A DNA stretch of 64,000 nt from Datnioides undecimradiatus (GCA_008933995.1 WARS01000011.1:6924016-6988015), one strand, 5' to 3'. Positions 24,047-35,902 are shown, counted from the first letter of the stretch. The notes: a model not told the origin generated them from the letters alone. Made by a program: numbers and translations.

Positions 24047-24055
24047 TGCGCGCAT
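24005..24055. repeat. (GT)n microsatellite ending in GCGCGC
   Basis: About 17 GT units followed by ATGTGTGTGCGCGCATA, keeping strict purine-pyrimidine alternation for about 50 bases; a strong Z-DNA candidate. Confidence 0.95.
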
Positions 24056-24200
24056 AATGACAGTTAAGCTAGTTGCTCTCTTGTGAAAATGACACGTTCC
24101 TGCCAAATTAATATCATTACTATCAGAGTTTAATGGGCCAGTGCTGCCTTCTTATTTAAAACAGAACATCCCTCTCACGACCTCCATTGCGAGGGAAGGA

Positions 24201-24225
24201 GGGGGAGTGGGGTGGGGGTGAGGGG
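24201..24225 (+). other. Canonical G-quadruplex motif
   Basis: Four G runs of 5, 4, 5 and 4 bases are separated by loops AGT, T and TGA. This fits the classic four-tract, short-loop pattern. Confidence 0.7.
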
Positions 24226-25539
24226 AGGAGAATAGGTTAGAGGGAATGGATAAATGAGCAGGATAGACAATGTGAGCAGACTTACTGTCCTCTTGCAGCC
24301 GAAGAGGAAGATGAACTTAAGATATGATTAAGATGAGTTTAAAGCAAACAAACTTATTATTAAGAATAAAAAAATGAAGGAGAACATTTTCATTTGAGCT
24401 GAAGCCCACTTTGTGTGCATTCAGTGGGACTAGACTATTTACCATTCAGCTTTCTTTCCAACCATGTCAGCCATTTGCTTAAAAAATACATTTCCTTCTC
24501 AGCTTTCTGTAAGTCTGCTCTGGTGAATAATGGGGCGTCATTCTCCGTTGTAATGTTACATTTTGGGGATTGTATTCTCAGTAATTGTTACAGCTGTTCG
24601 AGAGACGGCTGCTATCATGGCTGTGCTTCACATAACAAAAACAAGAACTTTCGTATTGTGTTTTGTGTGTTTTCTGTGGTAGAGAAAATAACACGTTTGG
24701 CTTTTACTTGCATTTTTCTTTCATAGCTTGTGTTTTACAGAATGCTTTTTTGGTCATTGGTTTTTATTTTCTTTTGCAGGACTTTACAGTAGGTGTGTGT
24801 ACAGTGTGAGCAGTCTGTTAGGGTGTCATTCTTCACTTGGAGTCAGCACTGTGATAATGAGTTCATTTGGAAATACACTCTGCGGGCTGCCTGTGCATGT
24901 GGACGCATGGTTGTGTTTGCACATGTGTGCTTATTTGTGCATGTGTAGATGTGTATATTGCGCACTGCACTATGTCTGTGTGCACATGTTTTTTGGTATG
25001 GGCACACCTGAAAGTGTATGTGTGTGTGTGAGTATGTGTGTGAGAAAGAGAGAGAGAGATTGTGAGTGTGTGAATATGTCAGGTTGCCGCAGGAGACCAA
25101 TTAGCTGGTGCATCAGTGAGGAGGTGAGCATATACACACCTGTGTGTGGCCCTATTACACCAGCTCATCACACACTCACATACCGACACACAGACAGCAT
25201 TGCTCTGCTCATAATAGAAACACACTGACACTTACAGTACATTGACCATATGGAATAATGACTTCACAGTGTCAAACTGTCAGACGTGAGTCACCAGCAT
25301 GCGTTATTTCAACCAGGTGTTACTAACTTAACCAACTTTTGTGAATTATGGGTTATCTTACTGCTACTGAATGGTTGTCATTACCAACATGCACGCAACA
25401 TTTGAGCAGTTCTTCGTTTAAAACTGCTCGCCTTGTAGCGCTAATACACAGCACACAAGATCCAAGATCCATTTGGTCCAAACTTTGAGCTATCTTGGAC
25501 TGACGCAATCAGGTGTGAGTGAAAAGCAGATCACAGCCA

Positions 25540-25800
25540 ATAAAGCAGCCAGGCCTTCTCATGTATAATTCAGATCTTTTATGGTGGGCTATGCACCCAT
25601 ATGGGCGTGCTAAAGGAAGACTAAGGCCATTTCCAGCCAGAGAAAAGCCCTTTTAAAAGCTAATCCCTGTGCCAGAGTCCTGCTCCTTTTACAGCTCCTC
25701 TTTAATGAATAGGTGTCCAATAAGGCCTTTTATTGTCTTAGCATATGTTGCTTTTATTAGGGGAAAATAATTAGGTTGTGCGGATCACTTCTGAAGTCCT
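25540..25800. promoter_or_regulatory. Complex repeat-free block, possible conserved element
   Basis: Mixed sequence includes repeated short A/T-rich cores (CCAATAAAG, TTTTATGG, CCAATAAGGCC, AAAATAATTAGG) and no simple repeat. CCAATAA occurs twice, about 170 bases apart. Conservation is suspected from texture only. Confidence 0.25.
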
Positions 25801-27261
25801 CTTGCAAGATAAAAATGAGATAGTTTCACAGTCGTTGCGCAAGTCCTTCTGACTCCTCATCGTTTTCCCCTTGGATGCCTAGTGTCCTAGCTCCCTCATC
25901 TCCTCCTCTCCTTTGTTTCCTTCTCCACTCTCCACTCCTCTCATCTTTATGCCTCCCCTCCTCCTCTCCCTCTTGTCCTTTGCATTCCCTCCACCTCGTC
26001 CCTCACTTCCTCTTCTATTGTTCCCTCGAACATGCGGGCATTAAATGTATGCAGTGATGTCGCATTGGACTGCAAATTTACACGCACACACACACACACA
26101 TAACAGATGAACAATCACAGTGTGACAGGAGGCTGTTGACGACTGACACTCGGCTGATCTTATCTGGCGCAAAAGGGGTAAAGAGGGCCGCAGAGAGAAA
26201 GAGAGAGAAATAGTGCGGGAGGATGGGTTTGCTGTGCTTTGTGTTGTCTTCCTGTCACTCCTACATAGTTTATTTCTCTGCTTCTTTCTTTCTCCTCTGC
26301 ATGCTCATCTTCTACTACATCACTCTGCTCACTTACATGGAAAAAGGAATGTCAACAGGGCTCATCTGTGATCAAGGACTCATGGGAAAGAGATCCATTT
26401 ACCTCCAAGAAGTCCTCTATGGCCATTTACCCATGAGACCTCGGCTACAGTAGCACTGCATGCCCAGTCTTGTAAGTTATGAGACCGAAGGGGGTTGGGT
26501 GGGGCTGCAAGGGAATAGGGACCTGCAGAGGGCTGATGGAAAAGAAGGGGCCGAGGAAGGAGCAGGGGGCAAGGCTGACAGACTGAGAGAGATTGAGCGG
26601 GCATGATGAAGGAACGGAAAGAGAAGGAGGGAGGCAGGAGGTGGGTCCTTCCATCCTGTCCTTAATGCCCCTCAGGGGAGCACACTGCCAGTAGGTGAGT
26701 ATTAGCCATCAGCCTGTGGGCTAATGGAGGGTATGAAATAGAGTTTAGTACATATAGATGACCAGGGTTACACTAATCACTGGGGAGAGCCATGATGAGG
26801 AGAGCAGGTCATTCTCTGGAGATCTAAACAAGCTCTCAGTCAGATTATGGGCATGTCTCCCACTCAAATAAAGACTTTAGCCTATATTCAATCTATGCTG
26901 TTGGATGTTTAGACGTGAACAATTTGTAGACTGCATATGGATTATTTCATTGCACTAAATCTGCACATCACCTTTTACTTGCTTACTTCTAATGTGACCT
27001 TTGGCCCACCTCAGTCAGGGTGACAGCGGTCACAGCGGAGTCATGGGGGCGAGCGTCAGGGTGCTTTCTGAAGTGTGCGCTGAGGTGTTTGAGGTGCTAA
27101 TCTCCTCTCCCTTTGGTTGAGTGGTCAGGCTGAATAGAGGTACAGCTTGTTTATCTGAGGGGACCGCGTTACCCAGGATTCCCTCTACAGCTGGGCCAGG
27201 CACGCTCAGCTGAGCTGTCAGCTCGCAGAGGTTACGGTGGCTGAGGGCAAAGGCACTTCTG

Positions 27262-27296
27262 CACACACACGCGCACACACACACACACACACACAC
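27262..27296. repeat. (CA)n microsatellite with CGCG interruption
   Basis: About 35 bases of CA units interrupted once by CGCG. Confidence 0.95.
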
Positions 27297-28264
27297 GTCA
27301 CACATAAACTGCACACACATACACAGAGGAAGTTCTTGATTTCAATGGTTATTTATTAAATGTAAAATATCTTTAGCACAGATTAAAAATCAGACACCTC
27401 CATCTATTTTAAACATCACAGGCTGAAAAAAAACCATTCCTGAAACAGAATTACAATCCCTTTTTGAATCCCACGTTCAGGATAGCTAGTCCACGAAGCT
27501 GGGCAGAGGGCTGAGGCAAAAACTGCACTCCTCCAGATCCTTTGACTAGGGCTACAAGCCAGGAAATACCCTCCTAATGCATGCTGTAGCCTTTTAATAT
27601 TGGACAGTAGAAAACATTTTTTATTCATTAAGTAACTTTTTAAAATTCACTTATTTTATCAGATATAGAGAAAAAAATCTGTAGTTTAAATGTAAGTTTT
27701 CCTAAAATGTGACTAAAACAGGGTAAAATAGTATTTGCAGGAAATTATTATCATTGCTAACTGCACAGTGGGTACTTCAAATCACAGCACGTTGCTTCTC
27801 TGTGATCGACAGCTTCCCAAACTTCAAGCTGAGCCTGTCAGAAAACTATAAAAGAAATAAAAATTTTGGTTTCAGACCAAAACAGTTTTCTTGACCCACT
27901 GCACATCCAGAGGGCCTTCACATGACAAACACGGACATATGCTGTAGTGATCTGTGGTTTATGCCAGGAACTAAGCGTCGCAAATTGTGTCCCAGGCTTA
28001 AATAGCTTTGCCAACATTGAGCACTGCTGCTGAACTGGAGTGCCATCACAGAGGTCAGCTGGTGAACGCTCCCCCCTCTCTTTTTCTGCTCTGCCTCAAC
28101 CCTCGCTGCTGTACAAATGCCAACTGACAACAACTGACACAGATGGTGAGCAGAAACACAGAAGGACAGGCAAAGGAAGAGAACCACCCACAGGAGTAAG
28201 AAAACAGGAAGACTCTACACACACTGTCCAAGAGAGGATATTGCCTGACAATATTATCAACTCA

Positions 28265-28668
28265 TTTATTTTTAACATTTTTTTTAAATTTTTAACATTT
28301 TCTTTTTTCTACTTTTTTAAATTATTCATTTTTTTCAGCACATGCCATATGAGAATTTGGGGATTATAAAAGTACCTGAAAGAATTGCTAGGTTTTCAGC
28401 ATGCATAGCTGTTTGTATTTACAGGGGGTTTTCTATGTACAGGGATGGGCCAAAAACAGACTGCTCTACAGTACTGGGTTTATTTACATCCAGGTCAGAG
28501 GGAGAGGTCCATGTCATAACTACAGATGTGGAGGTGAAGGGTCACATGCATAGGGTCAGAGAAAAGCTCATACAGCTGAGTACAACTTGGATGATGAAGA
28601 CACAGAACAGAACACAGCAAAGTAACATTACTGCTATTCAACAACATCACATTTCCCCCACATAAACC
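28265..28668 (+). other. Speculative cryptic terminal exon in the wwox intron
   Basis: A T-rich tract (28265-28335) with two TTTTTAACATTTT blocks, which also fit branch-point consensus, ends in TTTTTTCAG at 28330-28338. The following frame stays open from 28339 to a TAA at 28666-28668, and is in phase 0 like the wwox terminal exon. No homology is recognised, no donor is needed if terminal, and no AATAAA is obvious nearby. Chance open frames of this size are common here, so this is weak. Confidence 0.15.
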
Positions 28669-29129
28669 TTTTTGCTTTTGAATACGCTCAATAAGGAGTT
28701 TTCAGCAACTGATTATTGCGTAATGCTATACAAGGACATTTCTGCTGCAAGTCCATGAGGTCCTCGGGTATTGTGTCGATATTTAGATTGGAAGACTTGG
28801 ATCTGATCCCAGAGCAGTTCCAGAGCCATAGCAGTGGATCCCAGGCTAAGTGGAGGTTCACTGCTGCTTATCTACAGTCAGCTTATTGCAAGGTGTTTGG
28901 TGAGCTTCTCTCAGTATCTGGGTGTATTTTTTATTACTATCTGTAAAATCAGATATACATAGAAGTCAGTAAGACCTGCTCTCACTTGATCCTGTCTCTC
29001 CTTTGGTTTGTCATATTGCTATGCCGCTGTTTTGTTTGTAATGTTTTACTTTTAACGTGGAGGATCAATTTAGATTGTTTTGGTGCAGTCCATCTGTCCC
29101 ATCTTCTCCACTCCCAAAATCAGTGTGGT

Positions 29130-29570
29130 ACAGTTGTAGTGGAGCTGCTGGTTTGGGGAATGTCCAAGCAATGTCTCAAGTCCTGGTCCAGTCTCAAGTC
29201 TTCATTGGTGTCTTTCAGTCCCCTGAATGCAGACTGAGCTCATTAGTGACATAGCTCTAATCAATATTTGAAATTATGTTTTAACAAAGCTGAGACCAAG
29301 TCTTTGCAATGCAATTTCTTTTCTTTTTCAGAAATGCTATAGTTGCACTCTTTTGTCTTGACTGAAGATACATATTTGAACTGCATCCATTAGATTTGCT
29401 TATTTAATTGTTCTGTTGCATAGCAATAGGCAGGGCCAGACATTAATAGATATAATCTTGAAGAGTAACTAGAATCACATATTTACAGTGATATATTATC
29501 ACAGGGAATTTGTCCAATCAGAACTGTTTTCAAGTCTCATGTCAAGTCAAGTCCACGTCTACAGCTCTGG
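29130..29570. mobile_element. Possible decayed repeat rich in CAAGTC
   Basis: CAAGTC recurs at about 29178, 29203, 29298, 29530, 29543 and 29548, in phrases such as GTCTCAAGTC and GTCAAGTCAAGTCC. Fish genomes contain repeats with such CAAGTC-rich ends, but I cannot match the interior. A weaker set of AGACCAAGACAAGACC phrases lies at about 12440-12500. Confidence 0.3.
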
Positions 29571-30959
29571 GTGGTAGAGAACAACTCACAGATGTTTATC
29601 TGAAAACTACTGTACACAACATAGTGGTTCACATTTAGTTGTAGGAGATAGAAAGACACACAGCAAAGTCCATCAGTTTGCAGACAGCTAAATTTACAGG
29701 CATAATCTACAGTTTCACATGAGTTAGAAATGGCTGTTTACATCAGAGATGTGTAATGATGCACACCGCTTTTATGTTGTTTGTTCTGAGTTTGTTTTGC
29801 GTATCTGTTCGTGCTCGTGTGCAGGCGCATGCTCATGTCCAGGCATGCACGTATGAATATTGTGTGTCTTCATGTGAAATGTAAGTGTATTAAGGTTGTT
29901 GCACACCCCCTCTTGTTCTCTTCCTCACTACTCCACAAACACCTTGCCTCCTAACACACACATATACACACAATGATAGATGACCATGGTGGGTGGCTGA
30001 GCATGTTAATGCCTAATCTCATCAGCCTTATCTTCTATAGAGGTCACAAGATCAAGTGGTGAGGGGGATGAGCTAAACACCAATAAGATAGCACAGCTCA
30101 TGTAGTGATCCATGCACCGCTAACCAGACTGTTGCAGTCCGTAGACAAACACTGGTATAGACTTTCTAGGAAAAATGTTGAAAAATGGAAACACGTTTGG
30201 AAAAAACACTGAAGCCTTCTTTGTGAAGTCAGCCACATAAATCTGGATTATGAACATGAAAGTTTATTTTATCAGTATTTCAACTTTCAGCAGGACCAGT
30301 GTTTGGTAACTGGACACAAACAAACTGCTTTGAAAGTCAACCAAGTTCAAGGGGGCGTCAACGAGCCAGAGGCTGCAGCACTGAAATCTTCAGTGGAGTT
30401 TAAAAGGCATTTAGCTTTCAGACGAGCTGAATCAGATGCCCTAAGCGAGGGAGATGAGTTAAACTGAGTGTGTGTGAACCTGCAACTCGGAGACACTGCT
30501 TGGCATTTGTCTGTCTTTGATATGGCGACATGTGATGTGGATGAAGTTATCGCCCCACTGGCAGGTGAGACAGACAGCGGCGCACAGAGAGATGCTGCCT
30601 TTTCATCTGCTGTTTACCAGCTCTCTCATCACACTGCGCTTCAAACACACTCAATCTGCTGCTGCAACGTTCCCAACCAGGGCTCCTCCTGGCGGAAGTT
30701 TACTTGGAGCTTAGAGGGGGTTGAGTGTTAATGTGTGCATGTGGCTCTCTGTGTGTTAATGAGAAAAATATTTCTTGGAATCTGAATTGTGTGTGTATTT
30801 CATTCATTGAATTTGCATTTATGTGCATATTTTTGTACTTGCATGTGAAAATATAAGTGCTTTAGACCTCAATGGATCTTTCCACTTCATGTGTGTTGGT
30901 CTCACAGCTGCTTTAGGAAGCTGTTCAAACAGTTGGCATGTAATGTGGCTCCATTATGC

Positions 30960-30960
<1 letters not shown>

Positions 30961-31026
<66 letters not shown>
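30961..31026. repeat. Long (TG)n microsatellite
   Basis: About 33 uninterrupted units, 1.4 kb upstream of the wwox terminal exon. Confidence 0.98.
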
Positions 31027-31027
<1 letters not shown>

Positions 31028-32016
31028 CTTTCCCATGTTTGACTACTGCGTGTATGTAGTTGTCTCACTGTGTGCCAGTGCTCTGTGCTGAACATTAGTC
31101 CTCCGTCTTCAAATCAGTGTTCCCTCTCACTCTCTCTGCTCTCTCTTCCCTCCCTCCCCCCTGAATCTCACTCTCGGTGCCTCTCATTGGGAGATAAAGA
31201 GGCGAGCCATTTCATGTGGCCATATAGAAGTCGTCTCCAGCCCCGGAGTTTGCAGGGAAGCTGTCACAGCAGCTTTTAGCCGGAGCTGCAACATGAAAGA
31301 TCCCTCTTTGAGCAGTTGGGTTATGTGTGTAATTCTCTCTGACGTGTTTATTCTGCTGCAGTTTCAACTTTCATTTTCAAATGTCACAGAAATCTCCTTC
31401 CTCCAAGAATATCCCCACTAATTACTGACTGACAGTACAGGGTGTATTAGTAGAACTTAGCAGGTTGCGTCTAAACACTGTGACGTTACTTTTGCAGTGC
31501 ATCACGGCTTGAAAAGACATGAAACAGAGTCAGTTTCTGGGTTGAGACTTGAGTGATTTTCAGATTTAAACTTAAACGAGAGAGGACACACACCAGAGGG
31601 AAAGTCTCTTGGTGTGTGTGTGTGTGTTGGTGTGTGTTGGTGTGTCTGTTTGTTTGTTTGCGTGTTTGTGTATTGTATGTTAAAATATCACTTATCTAGA
31701 ACCAGCGAACTTCTCGTTTTAAACACTTGGGTACAGAATTGTATTTCTATCATTTCCAATGCTTATTCTCAACTCTGAAAGCCTGGCTGAACCCATATAC
31801 ACATCATGTGAAAATATACATATTCATAACCATGGCATAAAACCTGCTCTTTTACAATATACACATAAAAGCTGTGGTTTCCCTGGTGATTCCCATCCAG
31901 ACAGGAGCTGGTGTAATTTTCTTGTTCATGTTCTCACCTTCTCCACTGTGAGTCTGTACATCTGTAGCATTCACATGGTCCCATATAGCCAGAGGTCCTG
32001 TACACACTGGGTAGAG

Positions 32017-32052
32017 AAATAAATAAATAAATATATGTATATAAATATATGT
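32017..32052. repeat. (AAAT)n and ATATGT-rich tract
   Basis: About four AAAT units lead into ATATATGTATATAAATATATG, about 390 bases before the wwox exon. A flexible A/T island. Confidence 0.85.
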
Positions 32053-32400
32053 ACAGTACAGGGTTATGCTGTTCCCATGGTAATATGACCCAGTCATCAT
32101 GGGCTACAGGGAGCTTAGGGAGACAGCGTGTGGAGTCTCTTTTTTTTTTCCTGTTGACACTCCGTCCTGCTGTCTTGTTTTTTTGTCTGTGTGTGTGTTT
32201 GTGTGTATGTGTGTTTATGTATGTGTCTCACAGAGGACGTAGAGATGTGGTCGGTGTCCGCTCTGTTTGTCCTCTCTCTTTTTTTTTCCACTGGACAGGA
32301 CACGTCCTTGTGTCTGTGTGTCATTAAGTGAGTTCTCTCTATTTCGCCTCCTGCTGCAGTCCGATGCCGTCTTGTTTTCTCCATCTCGTGATTCGCCCAC

Positions 32401-32439
32401 CAAACTTGAATCTCTTTCTGTGTGTTTCTCTGTCCGCAG
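32401..32439 (+). other. wwox: wwox terminal-exon splice acceptor
   Basis: A pyrimidine-rich tract from about 32410 runs into TGTCCGCAG at 32431-32439. The AG is directly followed by the first codon of the conserved C-terminal peptide. The phase is 0, as I recall for the human intron 8/exon 9 boundary, where exon 9 starts at about residue 353 of 414. No second AG lies within the next few bases, so a NAGNAG alternative is not expected. Confidence 0.9.
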
Positions 32440-32631
32440 CAACAAGGGGCGGCCACCACGGTCTACTGTGCCGTGGCTCTGGAGCTGGAGGGGTTAGGTG
32501 GCATGTACTTCAACAACTGTTTCCGCTGCCTGCCGTCTGTCCAGGCCCAGGACCAGAGCAGCGCTGCCAGCCTGTGGGAGCTGAGCGAACGCTTGGTCGC
32601 AGAGAGGTCTGCAGGCATACAGGCCCTCTGA
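32440..32631 (+). CDS. wwox: WW domain-containing oxidoreductase, terminal coding exon (partial gene)
   Basis: WWOX is a cytoplasmic and mitochondrial tumour suppressor with two N-terminal WW domains that bind PPxY partners and a central short-chain dehydrogenase/reductase domain. This exon encodes only the last 63 residues plus a TGA stop. Visible matches to my memory of the human C-terminus are [11 protein letters not shown] at residues 1-11, [13 protein letters not shown] at about 15-27, RC at 29-30, and LW.LSERL near 46-52. Human exon 9 encodes 62 residues, so the length agrees to within one residue. The segment lies beyond the catalytic YxxxK motif and closes the C-terminal part of the SDR fold. 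The WW domains and active site are in upstream exons outside the window. The only odd features are a slightly different tail (ending GIQAL) and residue changes typical of a fish orthologue. Nothing suggests a pseudogene: splice site, frame and stop are intact, and a poly(A) signal follows about 100 bases later. Confidence 0.96.
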   Translation, partial: QQGAATTVYCAVALELEGLGGMYFNNCFRCLPSVQAQDQSSAASLWELSERLVAERSAGIQAL

Positions 32632-32731
32632 TTGACAGAGGAGGAGGGGAAGAAGGACGAGGAGGAAGAGGAAGAGGGAATCAAAGAGGAATGATGGCAG
32701 GTCATGGTGATGTCCTCTTAGGTATGAACTG

Positions 32732-32737
32732 AATAAA
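32732..32737 (+). promoter_or_regulatory. wwox: Proximal poly(A) signal AATAAA
   Basis: A canonical hexamer lies 101 bases after the wwox stop codon. No clear GU-rich downstream element is visible in the following 30 bases, so it may be the weaker of the two signals. Confidence 0.55.
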
Positions 32738-32868
32738 AGGTAATTGTACTCTGTACTATACAAGGGAGCTGCCAAACCACGGAAGTCCAACTGGATATGT
32801 CACGTCACCACAGGGGTTAAAACACACTACATATACAGTACAGGAGGGGTTTCATATACACTCCATTG

Positions 32869-32874
32869 AATAAA
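32869..32874 (+). promoter_or_regulatory. wwox: Distal poly(A) signal AATAAA
   Basis: A canonical hexamer is followed by a GT-rich stretch at about 32880-32920 (TCTGTTAAAGTTGTGTTC, then CTGTGGTAG) resembling a cleavage downstream element. On context this is the better candidate for the main wwox 3' end. Confidence 0.55.
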
Positions 32875-33666
32875 ATAAGGTCTGTTAAAGTTGTGTTCAG
32901 CTCTGCTGTGGTAGTTTACAATGGCTTGAGGGGGAGGGGAGAAGATTTGGGACCAGTTCAGGGATCTCTTAAAAGTTTGTTAAAACTCTCAAGTCTTCTC
33001 CATTTCACAACTGTCTATTTAAAAGAGCAAAGTTCAAAGAAGCTAATGACTTGTCTTGCTAACAATACAGGGTTACCTAATAAGCATACACTCTGTGGCA
33101 TATGCATCTGTTTCCAGCAAAAGTGCGCTACATGGCAAATATTGTGTCTTCCCAGTTAATGTCTGTATATTCAGTATCGTCTTGTCTAGCTCTACGTAGA
33201 TGTGGATGTTACCTATTGAGATACAGAGAGCGTCGGTTAATCTTTGTGCTAAATCTTTTTGGGCATAGAAGAAATAAGGGGTAATGGGCATGTGACACTC
33301 ATGGATATATAAACACACTAGAGGTATGATTCTTATGGCTATATACATTATTCTGCAATAATTTCATTTCTGTCAATGTCCCTATTAGTTTTCTGTACAC
33401 ATATTTACAAAATCCTGATTTCTGGGCATGTGCTAAAGGGGTGTGGACATCATTTTTATTTCTTTGCTATTTGACTCAACCTACGGATTAATGCTCTAAA
33501 CTGGAAAATTTAAATTAGGATTTTGAGGTATTTCTGGGATGGTCTTTGTCCATTTGAAGAGCAAATACAGATGGTGGAGAATCATACTTCCAGGAGCCCA
33601 GGACGCTGAATTTCTGTTTCCTCCCTTGTTCTTGGAGCGGAAGAATATGAGTGATTTCAGTCTCCT

Positions 33667-33683
33667 TTTATTTATTTATTTAT
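33667..33683. repeat. (TTTA)n short tandem repeat
   Basis: Four TTTA units. Confidence 0.9.
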
Positions 33684-35714
33684 CATCTTTGTTTTAATAT
33701 TGAACACTTGGCTCGGAGATTGCTGTGGATTTGGTTGCCCTGAAGCCGTTGTCGGGATGCTTTTGAGACTTTGTGCTTTATGGCAGTCTGGGTGCCGTAG
33801 GTTGCTCTTGAAACATCAGCATTCCAGTGTCATGATATCTGTAAAAAAACAAAAACAAAACACACACACACATAAAAGTGAGACGGAAGATTCAATAAAA
33901 AACACTGCTTTACAGTAACACGGCTGTGAAATCCTTTTAGACACAGAAGGTGGAAGTCCATTCATTTAGAGGCCATTAGGGGGAGATATTTGTGTGGGGA
34001 GCTGACAAGTGAGAAACCCAAAGTGTGACTGAGTCGAGCTGAGGAGAGGAAAAATGTGTTCAGTGTGAATCATCAACATTATACAGTGATTAGTGAAATG
34101 CTTAATAAAAAAATATCAGTTTCTCTCTGCTTTTTTCACATGCTCAGTGTTTGATCTGTAGAACAGATGATCTGTGCTCTCACACATGGATCATCAGATG
34201 CTCCAGTTAGATGAGCAGCAGAATATTTTCTTCTGTTTGCTCCACACACAAACGCGTACACCACAGTGTCAGCATCACACAACAATTCACGACATGTCTC
34301 TCCCCTCTTGCTCCTTCTTCAGTCCCTCCCTCCTAGACAAACTCACAGCACAGACATACACACACACTCTCAGTCAGAAACATGCCGTGGCCTCACACAC
34401 TGCGTGGCCTGTGCAGAAACCGATACGGGTGTCCTGTCCTGTTTATAATCTGTACTGCAGCCAGAGTACAGGTGTCTTATCACTGTCCTTTCACAGTGCA
34501 GGACATACCTGGAATAGAGATACAGCATAAACACATGTGCACGCAGACAAACCCACATGCACACGTTGTGTGTGTGCAAGTGTTTCATATCATCCTTGCG
34601 AGAAAAAAAGTGGGTAATTTTATAAAACTGTCCAGACTGTGTCTCTCCTCTAAATCAGCTGATCAGCACCTATGTGTGTGTTCAGGATGTTGCTGTGTGA
34701 AGACAATTGATATTGCATACTGAGAGACTTTGCTTTTGACCCACTTGATATGAGTAAACAGCTGCACCACTCCTACAAAGTTAAAAAATATTTAAGGCTT
34801 TCCCGGCAGCTGTCCGTGGTGCTGATCAGGCTGTGGCTCACTCCTGGCACTATGTTACTATGCTTGGAAAAATTTGGCACGCCTGAGAGTTTGCTTGTTT
34901 GTGAATCAATTAGAGACACATTTTCTCCCTGTGTGTTCAGTCTAAACCTCTTCATGAGCCTCCATGAGAGACAACTCTGCTCCCTCCACACCTTTGTTTA
35001 GTTTCCCTCTTTCTGTAAGATCCCGTGCTTAGCCCTGTTTGTGTTTGTAGTTTCCACTTGCAGACTTCCCATTTGGCCGTGTCACACACTGGATACACTA
35101 AAATACAATTCCTGCTCCATCTGGTCTTCCAGGTTGGGTCAGACTCCTGCTTTGTTTCACACTCCACTGGGATTGAAACACCATTTTATTTAAAAGGAAT
35201 TCAAGGTGAAATAACTTCTTAAGATGGTTATTTTATTGCAGAGTCTCACAGCCTGCCTCAGTGATGATCCTAAAGAGAGCAATTCCACACATTTATTTCC
35301 AGCTTATGTAATATTTGCCCCCTCTCCTCCACCTCCCCACTAGAGGAGGAAGTCTCAATCTGTGAATAAGATAACCACAACAATAACACCAAATGTTTGT
35401 GACTGTATATCAAGAAACTGATGCTAATGATGAAGGTTGCACACCTAAATTTGTGAGTGTGGCACATCGTCACGCTCAGCTATGCTTGCGGGTTTTTGCT
35501 TATCAGTGACAACTCTATGAAGGTGCAGCTAAAGGAAACAGACGGAGCTTTTGAGGAAATCTTCGATCGGATGGGCGGACACAAGACACAAAGGAGAGTA
35601 TTCAGGACAACAACAAACAAGCAGACGTCTGTGCGGCTGTGCAGTGCAGTGGCCAATCCATGGGTGTGTGCGCCTGAGTGAGGAGGGAGGGTCCTGCCTG
35701 GCTCTTATACAAAG

Positions 35715-35762
35715 TCTTATCGATCAGGCCCTATCGGAATCATCTGATAGCTAATCAATAAG
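35715..35762. promoter_or_regulatory. Cluster of GATA-like sites
   Basis: CTTATCG (35717), CCTATCG (35730) and TGATAGC (35745) lie within about 35 bases. CTATC and GATAG form an inverted pair, and AATAAG follows. This is a motif match only. Confidence 0.3.
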
Positions 35763-35845
35763 CTACACTTCCTCTCTGCGAGCGGGGAGGAGAAGCACGG
35801 CTCTCACAAGAGTAGGACCTTGATCCTTTGACCCCACAGGGCCCG

Positions 35846-35847
<2 letters not shown>

Positions 35848-35899
<52 letters not shown>
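35848..35899. repeat. Long (AC)n microsatellite
   Basis: About 26 uninterrupted units. Confidence 0.98.

Positions 35900-35902
<3 letters not shown>

Larger units (their letters stand above)
1..32439 (+). other. wwox: 3' portion of the last wwox intron (intron 8 equivalent)
   Basis: This stretch has no supportable exon and ends at the acceptor of the wwox terminal exon, so it is intronic. In mammals the corresponding intron is hundreds of kilobases long and covers the common fragile site FRA16D; this window shows at least 32 kb of it. Open frames here are short, unspliced and often read through GT/CA or GA repeats, and none resembles a known family. The content is simple repeats, purine-rich blocks, a few degraded fish dispersed repeats and stretches of complex sequence that could be conserved non-coding elements. 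The intervals 400-940, 1200-1950, 2560-4000, 5400-5850, 7150-8650, 16580-17880, 20500-21350, 26650-27250 and 29580-30950 show nothing I can name beyond short microsatellites and the sites listed separately. The intron assignment rests entirely on the downstream exon. Confidence 0.9.
32632..32890 (+). other. wwox: Probable wwox 3' untranslated region
   Basis: Sequence downstream of the TGA opens with a strongly purine-rich GAGGA/GAAGA tract at about 32638-32690 and contains two canonical AATAAA hexamers. The 3' end is inferred as about 15-25 bases past the second hexamer; use of the first would give a UTR of only about 120 bases. Transcript data would be needed to choose between them. Confidence 0.6.

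Noticed and set aside
24760-24782. Strong acceptor-like TTTTATTTTCTTTTGCAG
   Set aside because: The following sequence has no long in-phase frame and no conserved peptide; chance pyrimidine tracts are common.
24728-25228. 166-codon plus-strand frame, Cys/Val-rich
   Set aside because: Cys-Val repetition is translated TGTGTG sequence; no signal peptide or domain pattern holds.
34657-34668. AGCTGATCAGCA, Maf-site-like palindrome
   Set aside because: The central spacer base of a T-MARE is missing and one flank is mutated, so binding is unlikely compared with the site at 41152.
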